From the NCBI GenBank assembly GCA_934254725.1, contig CAKQLR010000017.1, positions 1 to 36,342 on the forward strand: a stretch of 36,342 nucleotides of DNA, given 5' to 3'. The notes beneath the pieces were generated by a model. The model saw only the letters and a list, made by a program, of their open reading frames with translations, made no database searches and was not told where the DNA came from. The position numbers and the translations under genes were made by a program. Each line of letters begins with the position of its first letter. The first letter of the stretch is position 1. The DNA comes from an uncultured Clostridia bacterium. Its GTDB lineage: Bacteria > Bacillota > Clostridia > Christensenellales > Borkfalkiaceae. Positions 1 to 7,576 of this stretch are shown here, piece after piece.

Positions 1-363
1 AAAGAAGATATGGTCGCTTTTCCTCCGAAAAAAGAAGCGGCAGACAAATATTTTATCGGTATTTTTGACGATAATTTTCTTGTTGCGGTCATGGATCTGA
101 TTGACCGATATCCGGATAACCGAACTGTTTTTATCGGACTTTTTATGGTGTCTAAAACCTGTCAGAGAAAAGGTATCGGAACTTATATTGCAAAAGCGCT
201 GTCGCAGATGCTCAGGACAGAAGGATACGTGCGTATCAGGCTGGGATATGTTAAAATCAATTTGTCTGCACAGAGTTTTTGGCTCAAACAGGGTTTTCAG
301 CCAACCGGGGCAGAATCCGTGAGAGAAAACTATACAGTTATCGAAGCAGAAAAAATACTATAG
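1..363 (+). CDS. GNAT family N-acetyltransferase, 5'-truncated
   Basis: The reading frame is open to the left edge, so the N-terminus lies outside the window; the first Met at position 10 is probably internal. The visible 120 or so residues look like the core and end of a GNAT acyl-CoA-dependent acetyltransferase. There is a strand ending FIGLFMV, then the acetyl-CoA pyrophosphate-binding segment QRKGIGTYIAKAL (the R/Q-x-x-G-x-G/A motif), then a C-terminal part with FWLKQGFQPTG, the usual 'F-Y/W-x-x-x-GF' motif of the family. The substrate cannot be told. The next gene starts within 20 bp on the same strand, so the two may be co-transcribed. Confidence 0.8.
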   Translation, partial: KEDMVAFPPKKEAADKYFIGIFDDNFLVAVMDLIDRYPDNRTVFIGLFMVSKTCQRKGIGTYIAKALSQMLRTEGYVRIRLGYVKINLSAQSFWLKQGFQPTGAESVRENYTVIEAEKIL

Positions 364-381
364 TTATAGGAGCAAATGCAG

Positions 382-981
382 ATGAATGAAAGACCGGAGC
401 TAAATAAAGAACTTGATGCAATCACTTTCCGTAGCTTTTATTATTTGAAACAGGAGTTAATCGATTTCTGTCGAGAAAACGGACTGCCGACTTCGGGCGA
501 TAAAATACAGTTGACGGATAGAATCGCTACGTTTCTCGATACCGGAAAGGCGCCCGCGGCGAGAAAATCAAAAAGAAAGGCGGCAAATATTTCTTTAATT
601 ACCGATGAAACGGCGATAGAAGAAAATATCGTTTTTTCCGAAAAGCACAGGGCTTTTTTCAAGGAAAAAATAGGGAAGAGTTTTTCGTTTAACGTGCCGT
701 TTCAGAAGTGGCTGAAAACAAACGAGGGAAAGACTTACGGCGAAGCGGTACAGGCTTACCATAAAATCATCGAAGAGAAAAAACGGAATAAAACGGAAAT
801 AGGCAGGCAGTTTGAATACAATACCTACATTCGTGATTTCTTTGCCGACAACTGCGAAAAGAGCCTGAACGAGGCTATTATTTGCTGGAAATACAAAAAG
901 AGCTTGCCTGGGCATCATAAATACGAACGCTCCGATCTCGTTGCGTTATCCGGTCATGAGCCGACGCCCGTCAAGCATTAA
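382..981 (+). CDS. SAP domain protein with DUF6434 region
   Basis: About 199 residues. The N-terminal 50 or so residues have the SAP helix-extended-helix pattern (LKQELIDFCRENGLPTSGDK followed by L-x-x-R-I), a putative nucleic-acid-binding fold. A basic linker rich in Lys and Arg follows. The C-terminal part (FSFNVPFQKWLKTNEGKTY, then a late PGHHKYERSDL) resembles the DUF6434 domain often fused to SAP in Firmicutes. Two in-frame ATGs exist at 376 and 382; AGGAG at 368-372 lies 9 nt from the second and only 3 nt from the first, so 382 is chosen. Its role is unknown; DNA binding is inferred from SAP only. Confidence 0.75.
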   Translation: MNERPELNKELDAITFRSFYYLKQELIDFCRENGLPTSGDKIQLTDRIATFLDTGKAPAARKSKRKAANISLITDETAIEENIVFSEKHRAFFKEKIGKSFSFNVPFQKWLKTNEGKTYGEAVQAYHKIIEEKKRNKTEIGRQFEYNTYIRDFFADNCEKSLNEAIICWKYKKSLPGHHKYERSDLVALSGHEPTPVKH

Positions 982-1000
982 ATTAAGGGAGCAAATTATT

Positions 1001-1600
1001 ATGAAGAATATCGTTATATATGTACACGGAAAGGGCGGCTTGGCGGCGGAATCCGAACATTATAAACCGTTTTTTCCGGATAGCGAAGTGATAGGCTTCG
1101 ATTACCGTTCGCAAACGCCGTGGAAGGCAAAAAATGAGTTTTACGATTTTTTTGTGGGATTTCGCGGAAAATACGACCGAATTACATTGATAGCAAACAG
1201 CATAGGCGCGTTTTTTTCTATGACGTCGCTTGACGAAACCCTTATAGATAAAGCGTATTTTATTTCGCCCGTCGTCAATATGGAAAAACTGATTACGGAC
1301 ATGATGAAGTGGGTAAACGTCACGGAAAGAGAGCTTAAAGAAAGAAAAGAAATACCTACGGACTTCGGTGAAACTCTCTCGTGGGAGTACCTCTGTTACG
1401 TGCGCGAAAACCCTGTCGATTGGCGGGTGCCGACCCGAATCCTGTACGGGGAAAGGGATAACCTTACTTCGCCCGATACCGTAAAAACGTTTGCAGACAA
1501 ACACGGCGCGGAACTCACGGTTATGAAAAAAGGGGAACATTGGTTCCATACCGAAGAACAGATGAAATTTTTGGACGAGTGGCTATCCGGGAACGTTTAG
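1001..1600 (+). CDS. small alpha/beta hydrolase
   Basis: 199 residues, cytoplasmic, with no signal peptide. The first strand and oxyanion segment read IVIYVHGKGG. The nucleophile elbow is LIANSIGAF, with Ser as likely nucleophile. An acid candidate is in LYGERDNLTSP and the catalytic His in KKGEHWFHTEE. This is the order expected for a serine hydrolase of the AB hydrolase superfamily. GGGAG at 987-991 lies 9 nt from ATG 1001; the frame is open 60 bp further upstream but that part overlaps the previous gene and has no better ribosome site. The substrate is unknown. The gene is 19 bp after the SAP gene, so probably in the same transcript. Confidence 0.8.
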   Translation: MKNIVIYVHGKGGLAAESEHYKPFFPDSEVIGFDYRSQTPWKAKNEFYDFFVGFRGKYDRITLIANSIGAFFSMTSLDETLIDKAYFISPVVNMEKLITDMMKWVNVTERELKERKEIPTDFGETLSWEYLCYVRENPVDWRVPTRILYGERDNLTSPDTVKTFADKHGAELTVMKKGEHWFHTEEQMKFLDEWLSGNV

Positions 1601-1624
1601 TTTTTGGTTAAAGGGAGAACAAAT

Positions 1625-2224
1625 ATGAAAAAAAACATTGAAGAACATATGCCTTATTTTGTGTTGGCACTTGCTGTATTAGCCATTTTTTACGGAATTT
1701 ATTTCGCTAAAATGCTAATTCAGCGCAGGCACGGTATTAAAACGCATCAGATAGGGAGAAGAAAAGAAAAAACTTTGCATACGATAGAAATACTTATGAG
1801 CATCGCCACGTTCGGCGCGCCGATTACTCAGCTTGTATCCGTTGCGCTCGGTTGGAATTATATGCCGTCCGGCGCGCGCTTTACAGGGTTTTGTACCGGC
1901 ATGCTCGGTGATTTGATTTTCCTTATTTCCGTCATTTGTATGAAAGACAGCTGGCGCGCGGGTATTCCCGATAAGGACAAGACGGAGCTTGTAACGACCG
2001 GCATTTATAAATTCAGCAGAAACCCGGCTTTTCTGGGTTTCGATTTTATGTACTTAGGCGTGCTGTTGATGTATTTCAACCCGCTTACGGCAGTCTTTTC
2101 GCTGTTTGCAATCGGTATGCTTCATTTACAGATTTTGCAGGAGGAAAAATTTCTTACCGCTACGTTCGGCGAACAATATACTGAATATAAAAAACACGTA
2201 TTCCGTTATTTAGGCAGAAAGTAA
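1625..2224 (+). CDS. isoprenylcysteine carboxyl methyltransferase-like membrane protein
   Basis: 199 residues, with several hydrophobic segments (about residues 10-30, 55-75, 90-110, 145-175). The C-terminal half has the pattern of the ICMT/PEMT-like integral membrane methyltransferases: TTGIYKFSRNPAFLGFD (the 'G-x-Y-x-x-x-R-N-P' signature) and a late LQEEKFLTATFGEQYTEYK (the 'E-E-x-x-L-x-x-x-F-G-x-x-Y-x-x-Y' signature). Bacterial members methylate unknown, often lipid or small-molecule, substrates. GGGAG at 1613-1617 lies 7 nt from ATG 1625; an in-frame TTG at 1604 has no ribosome site. The gene is 24 bp after the hydrolase and followed by a strong terminator. Confidence 0.78.
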   Translation: MKKNIEEHMPYFVLALAVLAIFYGIYFAKMLIQRRHGIKTHQIGRRKEKTLHTIEILMSIATFGAPITQLVSVALGWNYMPSGARFTGFCTGMLGDLIFLISVICMKDSWRAGIPDKDKTELVTTGIYKFSRNPAFLGFDFMYLGVLLMYFNPLTAVFSLFAIGMLHLQILQEEKFLTATFGEQYTEYKKHVFRYLGRK

Positions 2225-2248
2225 AACTCCGAAATAACGAATTAACAA

Positions 2249-2280
2249 GGGAGAGGTTCGAAAACCTCTCCCTGTTTTGT
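2249..2280 (+). terminator. intrinsic terminator after the first gene group
   Basis: A perfect 10-bp stem (2249-2258 with 2263-2272) with a CGAA tetraloop is followed by TGTTTTGT. It closes the plus-strand group and, being symmetric, may also serve the minus-strand alcohol dehydrogenase ending at 2368. Confidence 0.8.
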
Positions 2281-2333
2281 AAAAGCATTTTTTAACGCCG
2301 TTATTTTTTGTTTTTCCGCAGTGATAATGCGTC

Positions 2334-2365
2334 CGCGGGGGTAAACACTAAATCCGCGTTTTTTA
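2334..2365 (+). terminator. possible second terminator hairpin
   Basis: CGCGG (2334-2338) pairs with CCGCG (2354-2358) over a 15-nt loop, followed by TTTTTTATTTT. The stem is only 5 bp, so it is a weak backup terminator at best. Confidence 0.35.
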
Positions 2366-2367
2366 TT

Positions 2368-3534
2368 TTAAAGACTTGCTTTTAAAATTTCCTTTATTTC
2401 GTTTTCGGTTAAAACTTTATAGCCGCCGTCCATAATAAGCGTGCTTTTTGCTATGCCGTCTATCATTTCCGGCGTTACGCCCAACTCCGTGGTGTTCATC
2501 ACAAGACCGAGTTTTTTCATCCACGCTTCCATTGCGTCAAGTCCTTCTGCTGCTACTTGCTTTTCGGTTTTTCCTTCGGGGTTTACGTTCCAGACTGTTT
2601 GTGCAAAACGTGCGAATTTAGCCGTTCCGTAAGGCAAAATGTAACGATAATAGGGGAGAGATACTGCGGAAAGCGTCATGCCGTGCGTAGCGTTGGTATA
2701 CGCGCCTACAGCCTGACCGAGCATATGCACCATCCAGTCCGTGGTCTTGCCTTGCGCTACAAATGTATTCAAAGCCCAGGTAGCTGACCACATAAGGTTG
2801 CTTCTTGCCTCGTAATCGGTCGGGTTTTCTGCCGCTTTGTTTGCGCTGTGAACGACCGAACGGAGCATACCTTCCATAATGTAATCGCTTGTGTTATCGT
2901 CGGTGCCGGAAAAGTATTGTTCGCATATATGGTTAAAAATATCGTAAATGCCGGAAATCATCTGGTAGCGCGGTACGCTGAAAGTGAACTCCGGGTTGAG
3001 GACGGAAAACTTCGGGTAAACGTTTTCCCCGAAAACGTGACCTATCTTAAGTTTCTGTTCGTGGTTGGTTATTACGGAGCCGCCGTTCATTTCGCTTCCC
3101 GTGCCGACCATCGTCAGAACGCAGCCAACAGGCACTATTTTACAGGAAACGTCCTCGAAGCGAATAAAGTATTTATCCCACGGGTCCTCGTCGAGGTTGA
3201 CCGAAACGGATACGGCTTTTGCGTAATCGCAAACCGAGCCTCCGCCAACAGCAAGGATTAAATCCGCCTTGGCTTTTCTTGCTTTTTCCACGCCGTCGCA
3301 AAGTTTTTCGATAGTGGGGTTAGGCATAACGCCGCCGTCCTCGAAAACTTCTTTGCCGTTTGCTTTAAGAACGGATACTACTTTGTCGTAAATGCCGTTT
3401 TTCTTGACGGAGCCACCGCCGTATACAAGCAGAACGTTTTTGCCGTATTTCGGAAGTTCTTCGTTAAGACCGTTCAATGCGTCTTTACCGAAATAAAGTT
3501 TCGTCGGGTTGCAATAAGTAAAATTTCCTAACAT
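2368..3534 (-). CDS. iron-containing alcohol dehydrogenase (butanol dehydrogenase type)
   Basis: 388 residues, the usual length for group III, iron-dependent NAD(P)H alcohol dehydrogenases of the BdhA/YqhD branch. The nucleotide-binding site shows LILAVGGGSVCDYAK. Metal ligands are visible as Asp and His in YDIFNHICEQ and two His in VHMLGQAVGAYTNATHGM. The expected role is reversible reduction of aldehydes to alcohols as an electron sink in fermentation. ATG 3534 is preceded by GGAGG. It lies 78 bp downstream of the HAD phosphatase on the same strand, at the end of a six-gene run whose middle genes suggest glycerol-3-phosphate metabolism; substrate not determinable. Confidence 0.92.
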   Translation of the reverse strand: MLGNFTYCNPTKLYFGKDALNGLNEELPKYGKNVLLVYGGGSVKKNGIYDKVVSVLKANGKEVFEDGGVMPNPTIEKLCDGVEKARKAKADLILAVGGGSVCDYAKAVSVSVNLDEDPWDKYFIRFEDVSCKIVPVGCVLTMVGTGSEMNGGSVITNHEQKLKIGHVFGENVYPKFSVLNPEFTFSVPRYQMISGIYDIFNHICEQYFSGTDDNTSDYIMEGMLRSVVHSANKAAENPTDYEARSNLMWSATWALNTFVAQGKTTDWMVHMLGQAVGAYTNATHGMTLSAVSLPYYRYILPYGTAKFARFAQTVWNVNPEGKTEKQVAAEGLDAMEAWMKKLGLVMNTTELGVTPEMIDGIAKSTLIMDGGYKVLTENEIKEILKASL

Positions 3535-3612
3535 TTTTTACCTCCGTGTTTAATAATTGTATTAATGTAAAAAGTTGCGATAACCTTTGTTATACGGGGC
3601 TTATTTGTTTTA

Positions 3613-4422
3613 TTATAACGGGTTTAACTCGTTTACGGAGTTTAATACGAACGAGGGTTTTACCTCGCTTTCTTCAATGTCTTTAAGCGTTCCTTCGCCC
3701 GAAAGTACGAATAACGTGTCCACGCCAGCATTCGCGCCCGAAGCGATATCCGTATAAAGCCTGTCGCCTATAACAACGGTTTGTGATTTCTTTGCGCCGA
3801 ATTTTTCCATGCAGGCGTAAATCATTTCGGGCTGAGGCTTGCCGATAAACACGGGTTTTCTGCCCGTGGCTTTTTCATAACCGAAGCACATGCTTCCGCA
3901 ATCAGGAACCGCGCCGAATTCCGTAGGGCAAACCCAGTCGGGATTGGTGGCGTAGTAGGGAGTACCAAGCATAAGCATTCTGCAGGTCGTTCTCATCTTT
4001 GCACCGGTAATTTCGGGGTCGAATCCGACAAGCACGCAAACGGCGTTTTCATCGTATTCTTCGGTGACGTTCAGACCGTTGGCTTTAAGCTCCAAAATAA
4101 AAGATTTAGTGCCTTGAGCATAGATAAGTTTACCTTCAAACAGTTTATTCATAAGGCTTGCCGCGGCTTGAGTGGAAGTGAAGAAGTTGTATTTATCGCA
4201 GATTATTCCCATTTCTTGGAGCTTAGCGATATAATCCGTGACGGATGACGACGAGTTGTTCGTTATAAAAACGTAACGCCCGCCGATTCTCGAAATACCG
4301 TTTAAAAGTTCGGTAACGCCGTCAAACAGACGGGCGCCGAGGTAAATGGTTCCGTCCATATCGAAAAGATATAATTTCTTGTTTTTTAAAATGCCGCATT
4401 CTTTGCCGAAGTAATCTTTCAT
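3613..4422 (-). CDS. HAD-IIA family phosphatase (NagD/phosphoglycolate phosphatase type)
   Basis: 269 residues. HAD motif I is LYLFDMDGTIYLG, motif II lies in YVFITNNSSSS, and motif IV is VVIGDRLYTDI, with the Lys of motif III in FIGKPQPEM. The large insert between motifs II and III is the C2 cap of subclass IIA (NagD, AraL, phosphoglycolate and glycerol-3-phosphate phosphatases). It starts 3 bp after the stop of the DUF1667 gene, so it is translated from the same transcript. Because the operon carries a GlpA-like dehydrogenase, glycerol-3-phosphate or a related three-carbon phosphate is a plausible but unproven substrate. Confidence 0.88.
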   Translation of the reverse strand: MKDYFGKECGILKNKKLYLFDMDGTIYLGARLFDGVTELLNGISRIGGRYVFITNNSSSSVTDYIAKLQEMGIICDKYNFFTSTQAAASLMNKLFEGKLIYAQGTKSFILELKANGLNVTEEYDENAVCVLVGFDPEITGAKMRTTCRMLMLGTPYYATNPDWVCPTEFGAVPDCGSMCFGYEKATGRKPVFIGKPQPEMIYACMEKFGAKKSQTVVIGDRLYTDIASGANAGVDTLFVLSGEGTLKDIEESEVKPSFVLNSVNELNPL

Positions 4423-4425
4423 ATG

Positions 4426-4779
4426 TTATTCCAAAGTGTCTGTAGCTACGATGTTCGCGCCGTCCGAAACGTTTTCTATCAAAACGTCGCCCTCTTTAAC
4501 CCCGCAGGGGGAAGTAAACGCCTTAATTTTTGCCATTACGTTGAATATTTCGCTCTTTTTAACAGGTTTGTCCGTCTTTACGGGCAACATTCTTCCGTCA
4601 GTCGTTCTCACGGTGGAAGTCACCACTCTCATCGGACAGGTAACTTCGTTTTGCGCATAAATCTTTCCGCGGTTACAGCCATTGCCCGCAACCGAAACAA
4701 CTTTTTCACCGTCCGTTTCTACAGTTATATAGCACCCCACGGGGCACTCTATACAAGTTATGTTCTGAATTTTTTTCAT
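4426..4779 (-). CDS. DUF1667 iron-sulfur-type small protein
   Basis: 117 residues with the four-cysteine signature of DUF1667: CIECPVGC near the start, GNGCNRG around residue 34 and VTCPMR around residue 47, consistent with an iron-sulfur cluster. The family is almost always encoded next to a GlpA-like dehydrogenase and a second FAD oxidoreductase, as here, and is presumed an electron-transfer partner. GAGGGG lies 6 nt before ATG 4779, and the gap to the upstream FAD gene is 14 bp. No enzymatic role is proven for the family as far as I know. Confidence 0.88.
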   Translation of the reverse strand: MKKIQNITCIECPVGCYITVETDGEKVVSVAGNGCNRGKIYAQNEVTCPMRVVTSTVRTTDGRMLPVKTDKPVKKSEIFNVMAKIKAFTSPCGVKEGDVLIENVSDGANIVATDTLE

Positions 4780-4793
4780 AATAAACCCCTCGG

Positions 4794-6050
4794 TTAAATT
4801 TCCGTTACGCTTAAGACAATTTTTTCTCCGATCTCGTATACAGTCTTTTCGGGTAGCGTTATAGATTGCATTTCACCCGGCAGCGCTGCGCGCTTTCTTG
4901 CGGAAGCAAGCTTTTCGCCGTTTTCGGAAGTGACCTTTATCTCGCATAAACCCATAGGTTTTCTCACTCTGAAGAATATTTTTACGTCGCCGGAAACGCT
5001 TTTGTCTATCATCTGGGGGAGGGTGTAGGACACGTTTTCTCCTGCGGAAACGTAAGCCGTTTCTCTTTCCTTAAACCCGCTTAGGACGTACTCCGAAGCG
5101 AATCTGCCCGCAATTTCGGCTTCCTCCGAAACAAAGTCCACAAGGTCGTGAACGTGCAGAGCGTTGCCGCAGGCGAATACTCCCCTTACGGCGCTCTCTC
5201 TAGTCTGATAAACTTCCACGCCTTTGGTGGCGGGCGAAAGCGCAAACCCCGCTTCTTTCAGCAGGTCGTTTTCGGGGATAAGTCCGACGGAGAATAATAC
5301 GGTGTCGCAATCGAAGTGCATTTCGGTGCCTTTAATCGGCATGCGGTTTTCGTCCACCTTGCTTACGGTTACGCCCGTTACTCTTTCGTCGCCGTCTATC
5401 TCCGTTATCGTATGGCTTAAATAGAGGGGAATGGAGTAGTCCTCGAGGCATTGAACGATGTTGCGCTTAAGACCTGTGGAATAGGGCATAATCTCGCAAA
5501 CCGCAAGGACTTTAGCCCCCTCAAGCGTCATTCTTCTCGCCATAATCAAACCTATATCGCCGGAGCCTAATATAACCACTCGCTTGCCGACGAGGTAGCC
5601 AAGCTCGTTTACGTACTTCTGCGCCGTGCCTGCAGAATAAATTCCGGCTGGTCTTGTGCCGGGGATATTCAGTGCGCCGCGGCTTCTTTCCCGGCAGCCC
5701 GCCGCAAAGATAATTGCCTCCGCCGTTACGGTGAAAACCCCGTAGGTGGAATTGATGGCGGTAACGGTTTTATCCTTGCCGACCGAAAGAACGGCGGTTC
5801 GGGTGAGCGTTTCTATATTTCTTTCGGCAACCATTCTTTTAAAGCGGTTTGCGTATTCGGGACCGGCAAGGCTTTCGCCGAATCTCTTCAATCCGAAGCC
5901 GTTGTGAATGCATTGCATAAGTATTCCGCCGAGCCTATCTTCTCTTTCGAGTATGAGTATATCTCTTGCGCCGTTGTCGTATGCCGCAACCGCCGCGGCA
6001 AGCCCTGCAGGTCCGCCGCCTATTATAACTATCTGATATTTTTCTTTCAT
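4794..6050 (-). CDS. FAD/NAD(P)-dependent oxidoreductase, partner of GlpA-like dehydrogenase
   Basis: 418 residues. An N-terminal FAD Rossmann motif (IVIIGGGPAGLAAA), a conserved CIHNGFG segment, an ATG-type motif (FAAGCRERSRG), a second dinucleotide motif (VVILGSGDIGLIMARR, near residue 170) and a late VFACGNALHVHDLVD mark a pyridine nucleotide-disulfide oxidoreductase-like flavoprotein. In this gene order (GlpA-like, this, DUF1667) it probably moves electrons between the dehydrogenase and NAD(P) or another carrier. The C-terminal 80 residues, with a beta-rich look, are typical for the family. It is 84 bp downstream of the GlpA-like gene; GGAAG precedes ATG 6050. Confidence 0.88.
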   Translation of the reverse strand: MKEKYQIVIIGGGPAGLAAAVAAYDNGARDILILEREDRLGGILMQCIHNGFGLKRFGESLAGPEYANRFKRMVAERNIETLTRTAVLSVGKDKTVTAINSTYGVFTVTAEAIIFAAGCRERSRGALNIPGTRPAGIYSAGTAQKYVNELGYLVGKRVVILGSGDIGLIMARRMTLEGAKVLAVCEIMPYSTGLKRNIVQCLEDYSIPLYLSHTITEIDGDERVTGVTVSKVDENRMPIKGTEMHFDCDTVLFSVGLIPENDLLKEAGFALSPATKGVEVYQTRESAVRGVFACGNALHVHDLVDFVSEEAEIAGRFASEYVLSGFKERETAYVSAGENVSYTLPQMIDKSVSGDVKIFFRVRKPMGLCEIKVTSENGEKLASARKRAALPGEMQSITLPEKTVYEIGEKIVLSVTEI

Positions 6051-6082
6051 TATTTCTTCCGTTTCCCCTGTTTGTTTTTTAT

Positions 6083-6099
6083 AAGTCGCCTTTATCGCG
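6083..6099 (-). repeat. copy 1 of a 17-bp dispersed motif
   Basis: The plus strand reads AAGTCGCCTTTATCGCG in the 84-bp gap between the two FAD genes. Copies with one difference occur at 7024-7040, 18368-18384 and 23264-23280. Similarity to the 23264 copy extends to about 37 bp (about 30 identical). Confidence 0.5.
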
Positions 6100-6134
6100 T
6101 GTAATCGGCACTTTTTTCGTTGTTTTCAAACCGT

Positions 6135-7568
6135 TTATTTCTCCCCGCCCGTTATAAGGAAGGAGTCGCCTTCTTTTTTGGTTGTATCGGTAAGCTGTTC
6201 GTGAAGCTCGCGCGCGAGTATTTCGGCAACTACGGGTTGACAGAAGCCTCCCTGACATCTGCCCATGCCCGAACGGGTTCTTCGCTTGATGCCGTCCACG
6301 TCGGTAGCCTTCGGGTTTTCGCGTATCGCTCTTATAATTTCGCCTTCGGTAACCGTTTCGCATCTGCAAACAATTCTGCCGTAGGCGGGGTTCTTTCTGA
6401 TGATCTCGTTTTTTTCCGAAGGGGAAAGGTTCTTAAAGAAGTAATCCGCTTTTCTCACTCCGTTAAACGACGGATTTTTTGTAAGAGGGATAATTGAACC
6501 GACAAGCTCTTCCGCAACGTACTTTGCGATAGCGGGGGCAGAAGTAAGTCCGGGGGACTCGATGCCCGCAACAAGAATGAAATTTTCCGCTGCTTTGCTC
6601 TTTTCTATAATAAAGTCGTGTCTGTCGCAGTACGCCCTGACGCCCGCAAACGACGTGATTACGCTTTGTAGATTTACCGAAGGACACATGGTTTTCGCTT
6701 TTTTTGCGACCATAGACAGCCCCTCGCTTGTTGTGGAGGTATCGTAGCTGTCTATTTCGTCCGCGGTAGGTCCTAAAATTATGTTTCCGTCCACGGTGGG
6801 GGAAACAAGAATGCCCTTGCCCGCCTTGGTCGGAGTAAAAAACAGAGTATGAGAGGTCAGCCCCTTTTCTGTGCGGTCGAGCAGCATATACTCGCCCTTT
6901 CTTCTGCCTATTTTAAATGAATAATCGCCGACGAGATTAGCCACTCTTTCGCTTCCTTCGCCCGCTGCGTCTATAAGAATTTTAGCCTCTATAACTTGTC
7001 CGTCTTTAGACCTTACTGTAAAGAAGCCGCCTTTATCGCGCGTTATCCCGCATGTTTCAAACTTGGTGTAAAGTTCCGCGCCGTTATCCATAGCATTGCC
7101 GATGGCTGCAATTGTAAGCTCGTACGGGCAGATAATTCCGCCGGTCTCGGCAAGCAGCGCCCCGGTGGCTTCCATTGAAACGTTAGGCTCCGTTGCGAAA
7201 AGTTCTTCTTTTGAAAGCAGTTTAAGCCCCGTTACGCCGTTATCTTCGCCTCTTTTTTTAAGGACTGAAAGGGTTTTGTTTTCCTCTTCCGAAAAAGCAA
7301 CTACAAGCGAGCCGTTGTTAAGGTATTTTACGCCTAACGCCCTGGCGTATTCGGGCATCATTTTACTGCCGAGGACGTTGAATTTTGCTTTAAGCGAACC
7401 GCACGGCGCGTCAAACCCCGCGTGTACTATTCCGCTGTTCGCTTTGCTTGCGCCCATGCAAACGTCGCCCGCCTTTTCAAGCAGGCAAACTTTCAGGTTG
7501 TATTTTGTAAGTTCTCTTAGCGTGGCGCCGCCTATTACGCCGCCGCCGATTATGGCAACGTCAAACAT
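6135..7568 (-). CDS. GlpA-like FAD-dependent dehydrogenase with BFD-like [2Fe-2S] domain
   Basis: 477 residues. The N-terminus has the FAD motif VAIIGGGVIGGATLREL of the DAO/glycerol-3-phosphate dehydrogenase superfamily, with a CMGASKANSGIVHAG segment after it. The C-terminal 80 residues form a BFD-like [2Fe-2S] domain with CRCE and, about 30 residues later, GRCQGGFC, giving the C-x-C...C-x4-C ligand set. The family includes anaerobic glycerol-3-phosphate dehydrogenases, but substrate assignment is by context only. AGGAGG sits just before ATG 7568, 8 bp after the stop of the helicase gene, so the two are likely co-transcribed. Residues near ITRDKGGFF overlap a copy of the dispersed 17-bp motif. 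Confidence 0.88.
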   Translation of the reverse strand: MFDVAIIGGGVIGGATLRELTKYNLKVCLLEKAGDVCMGASKANSGIVHAGFDAPCGSLKAKFNVLGSKMMPEYARALGVKYLNNGSLVVAFSEEENKTLSVLKKRGEDNGVTGLKLLSKEELFATEPNVSMEATGALLAETGGIICPYELTIAAIGNAMDNGAELYTKFETCGITRDKGGFFTVRSKDGQVIEAKILIDAAGEGSERVANLVGDYSFKIGRRKGEYMLLDRTEKGLTSHTLFFTPTKAGKGILVSPTVDGNIILGPTADEIDSYDTSTTSEGLSMVAKKAKTMCPSVNLQSVITSFAGVRAYCDRHDFIIEKSKAAENFILVAGIESPGLTSAPAIAKYVAEELVGSIIPLTKNPSFNGVRKADYFFKNLSPSEKNEIIRKNPAYGRIVCRCETVTEGEIIRAIRENPKATDVDGIKRRTRSGMGRCQGGFCQPVVAEILARELHEQLTDTTKKEGDSFLITGGEK

Positions 7569-7576
7569 TGTGCCTC

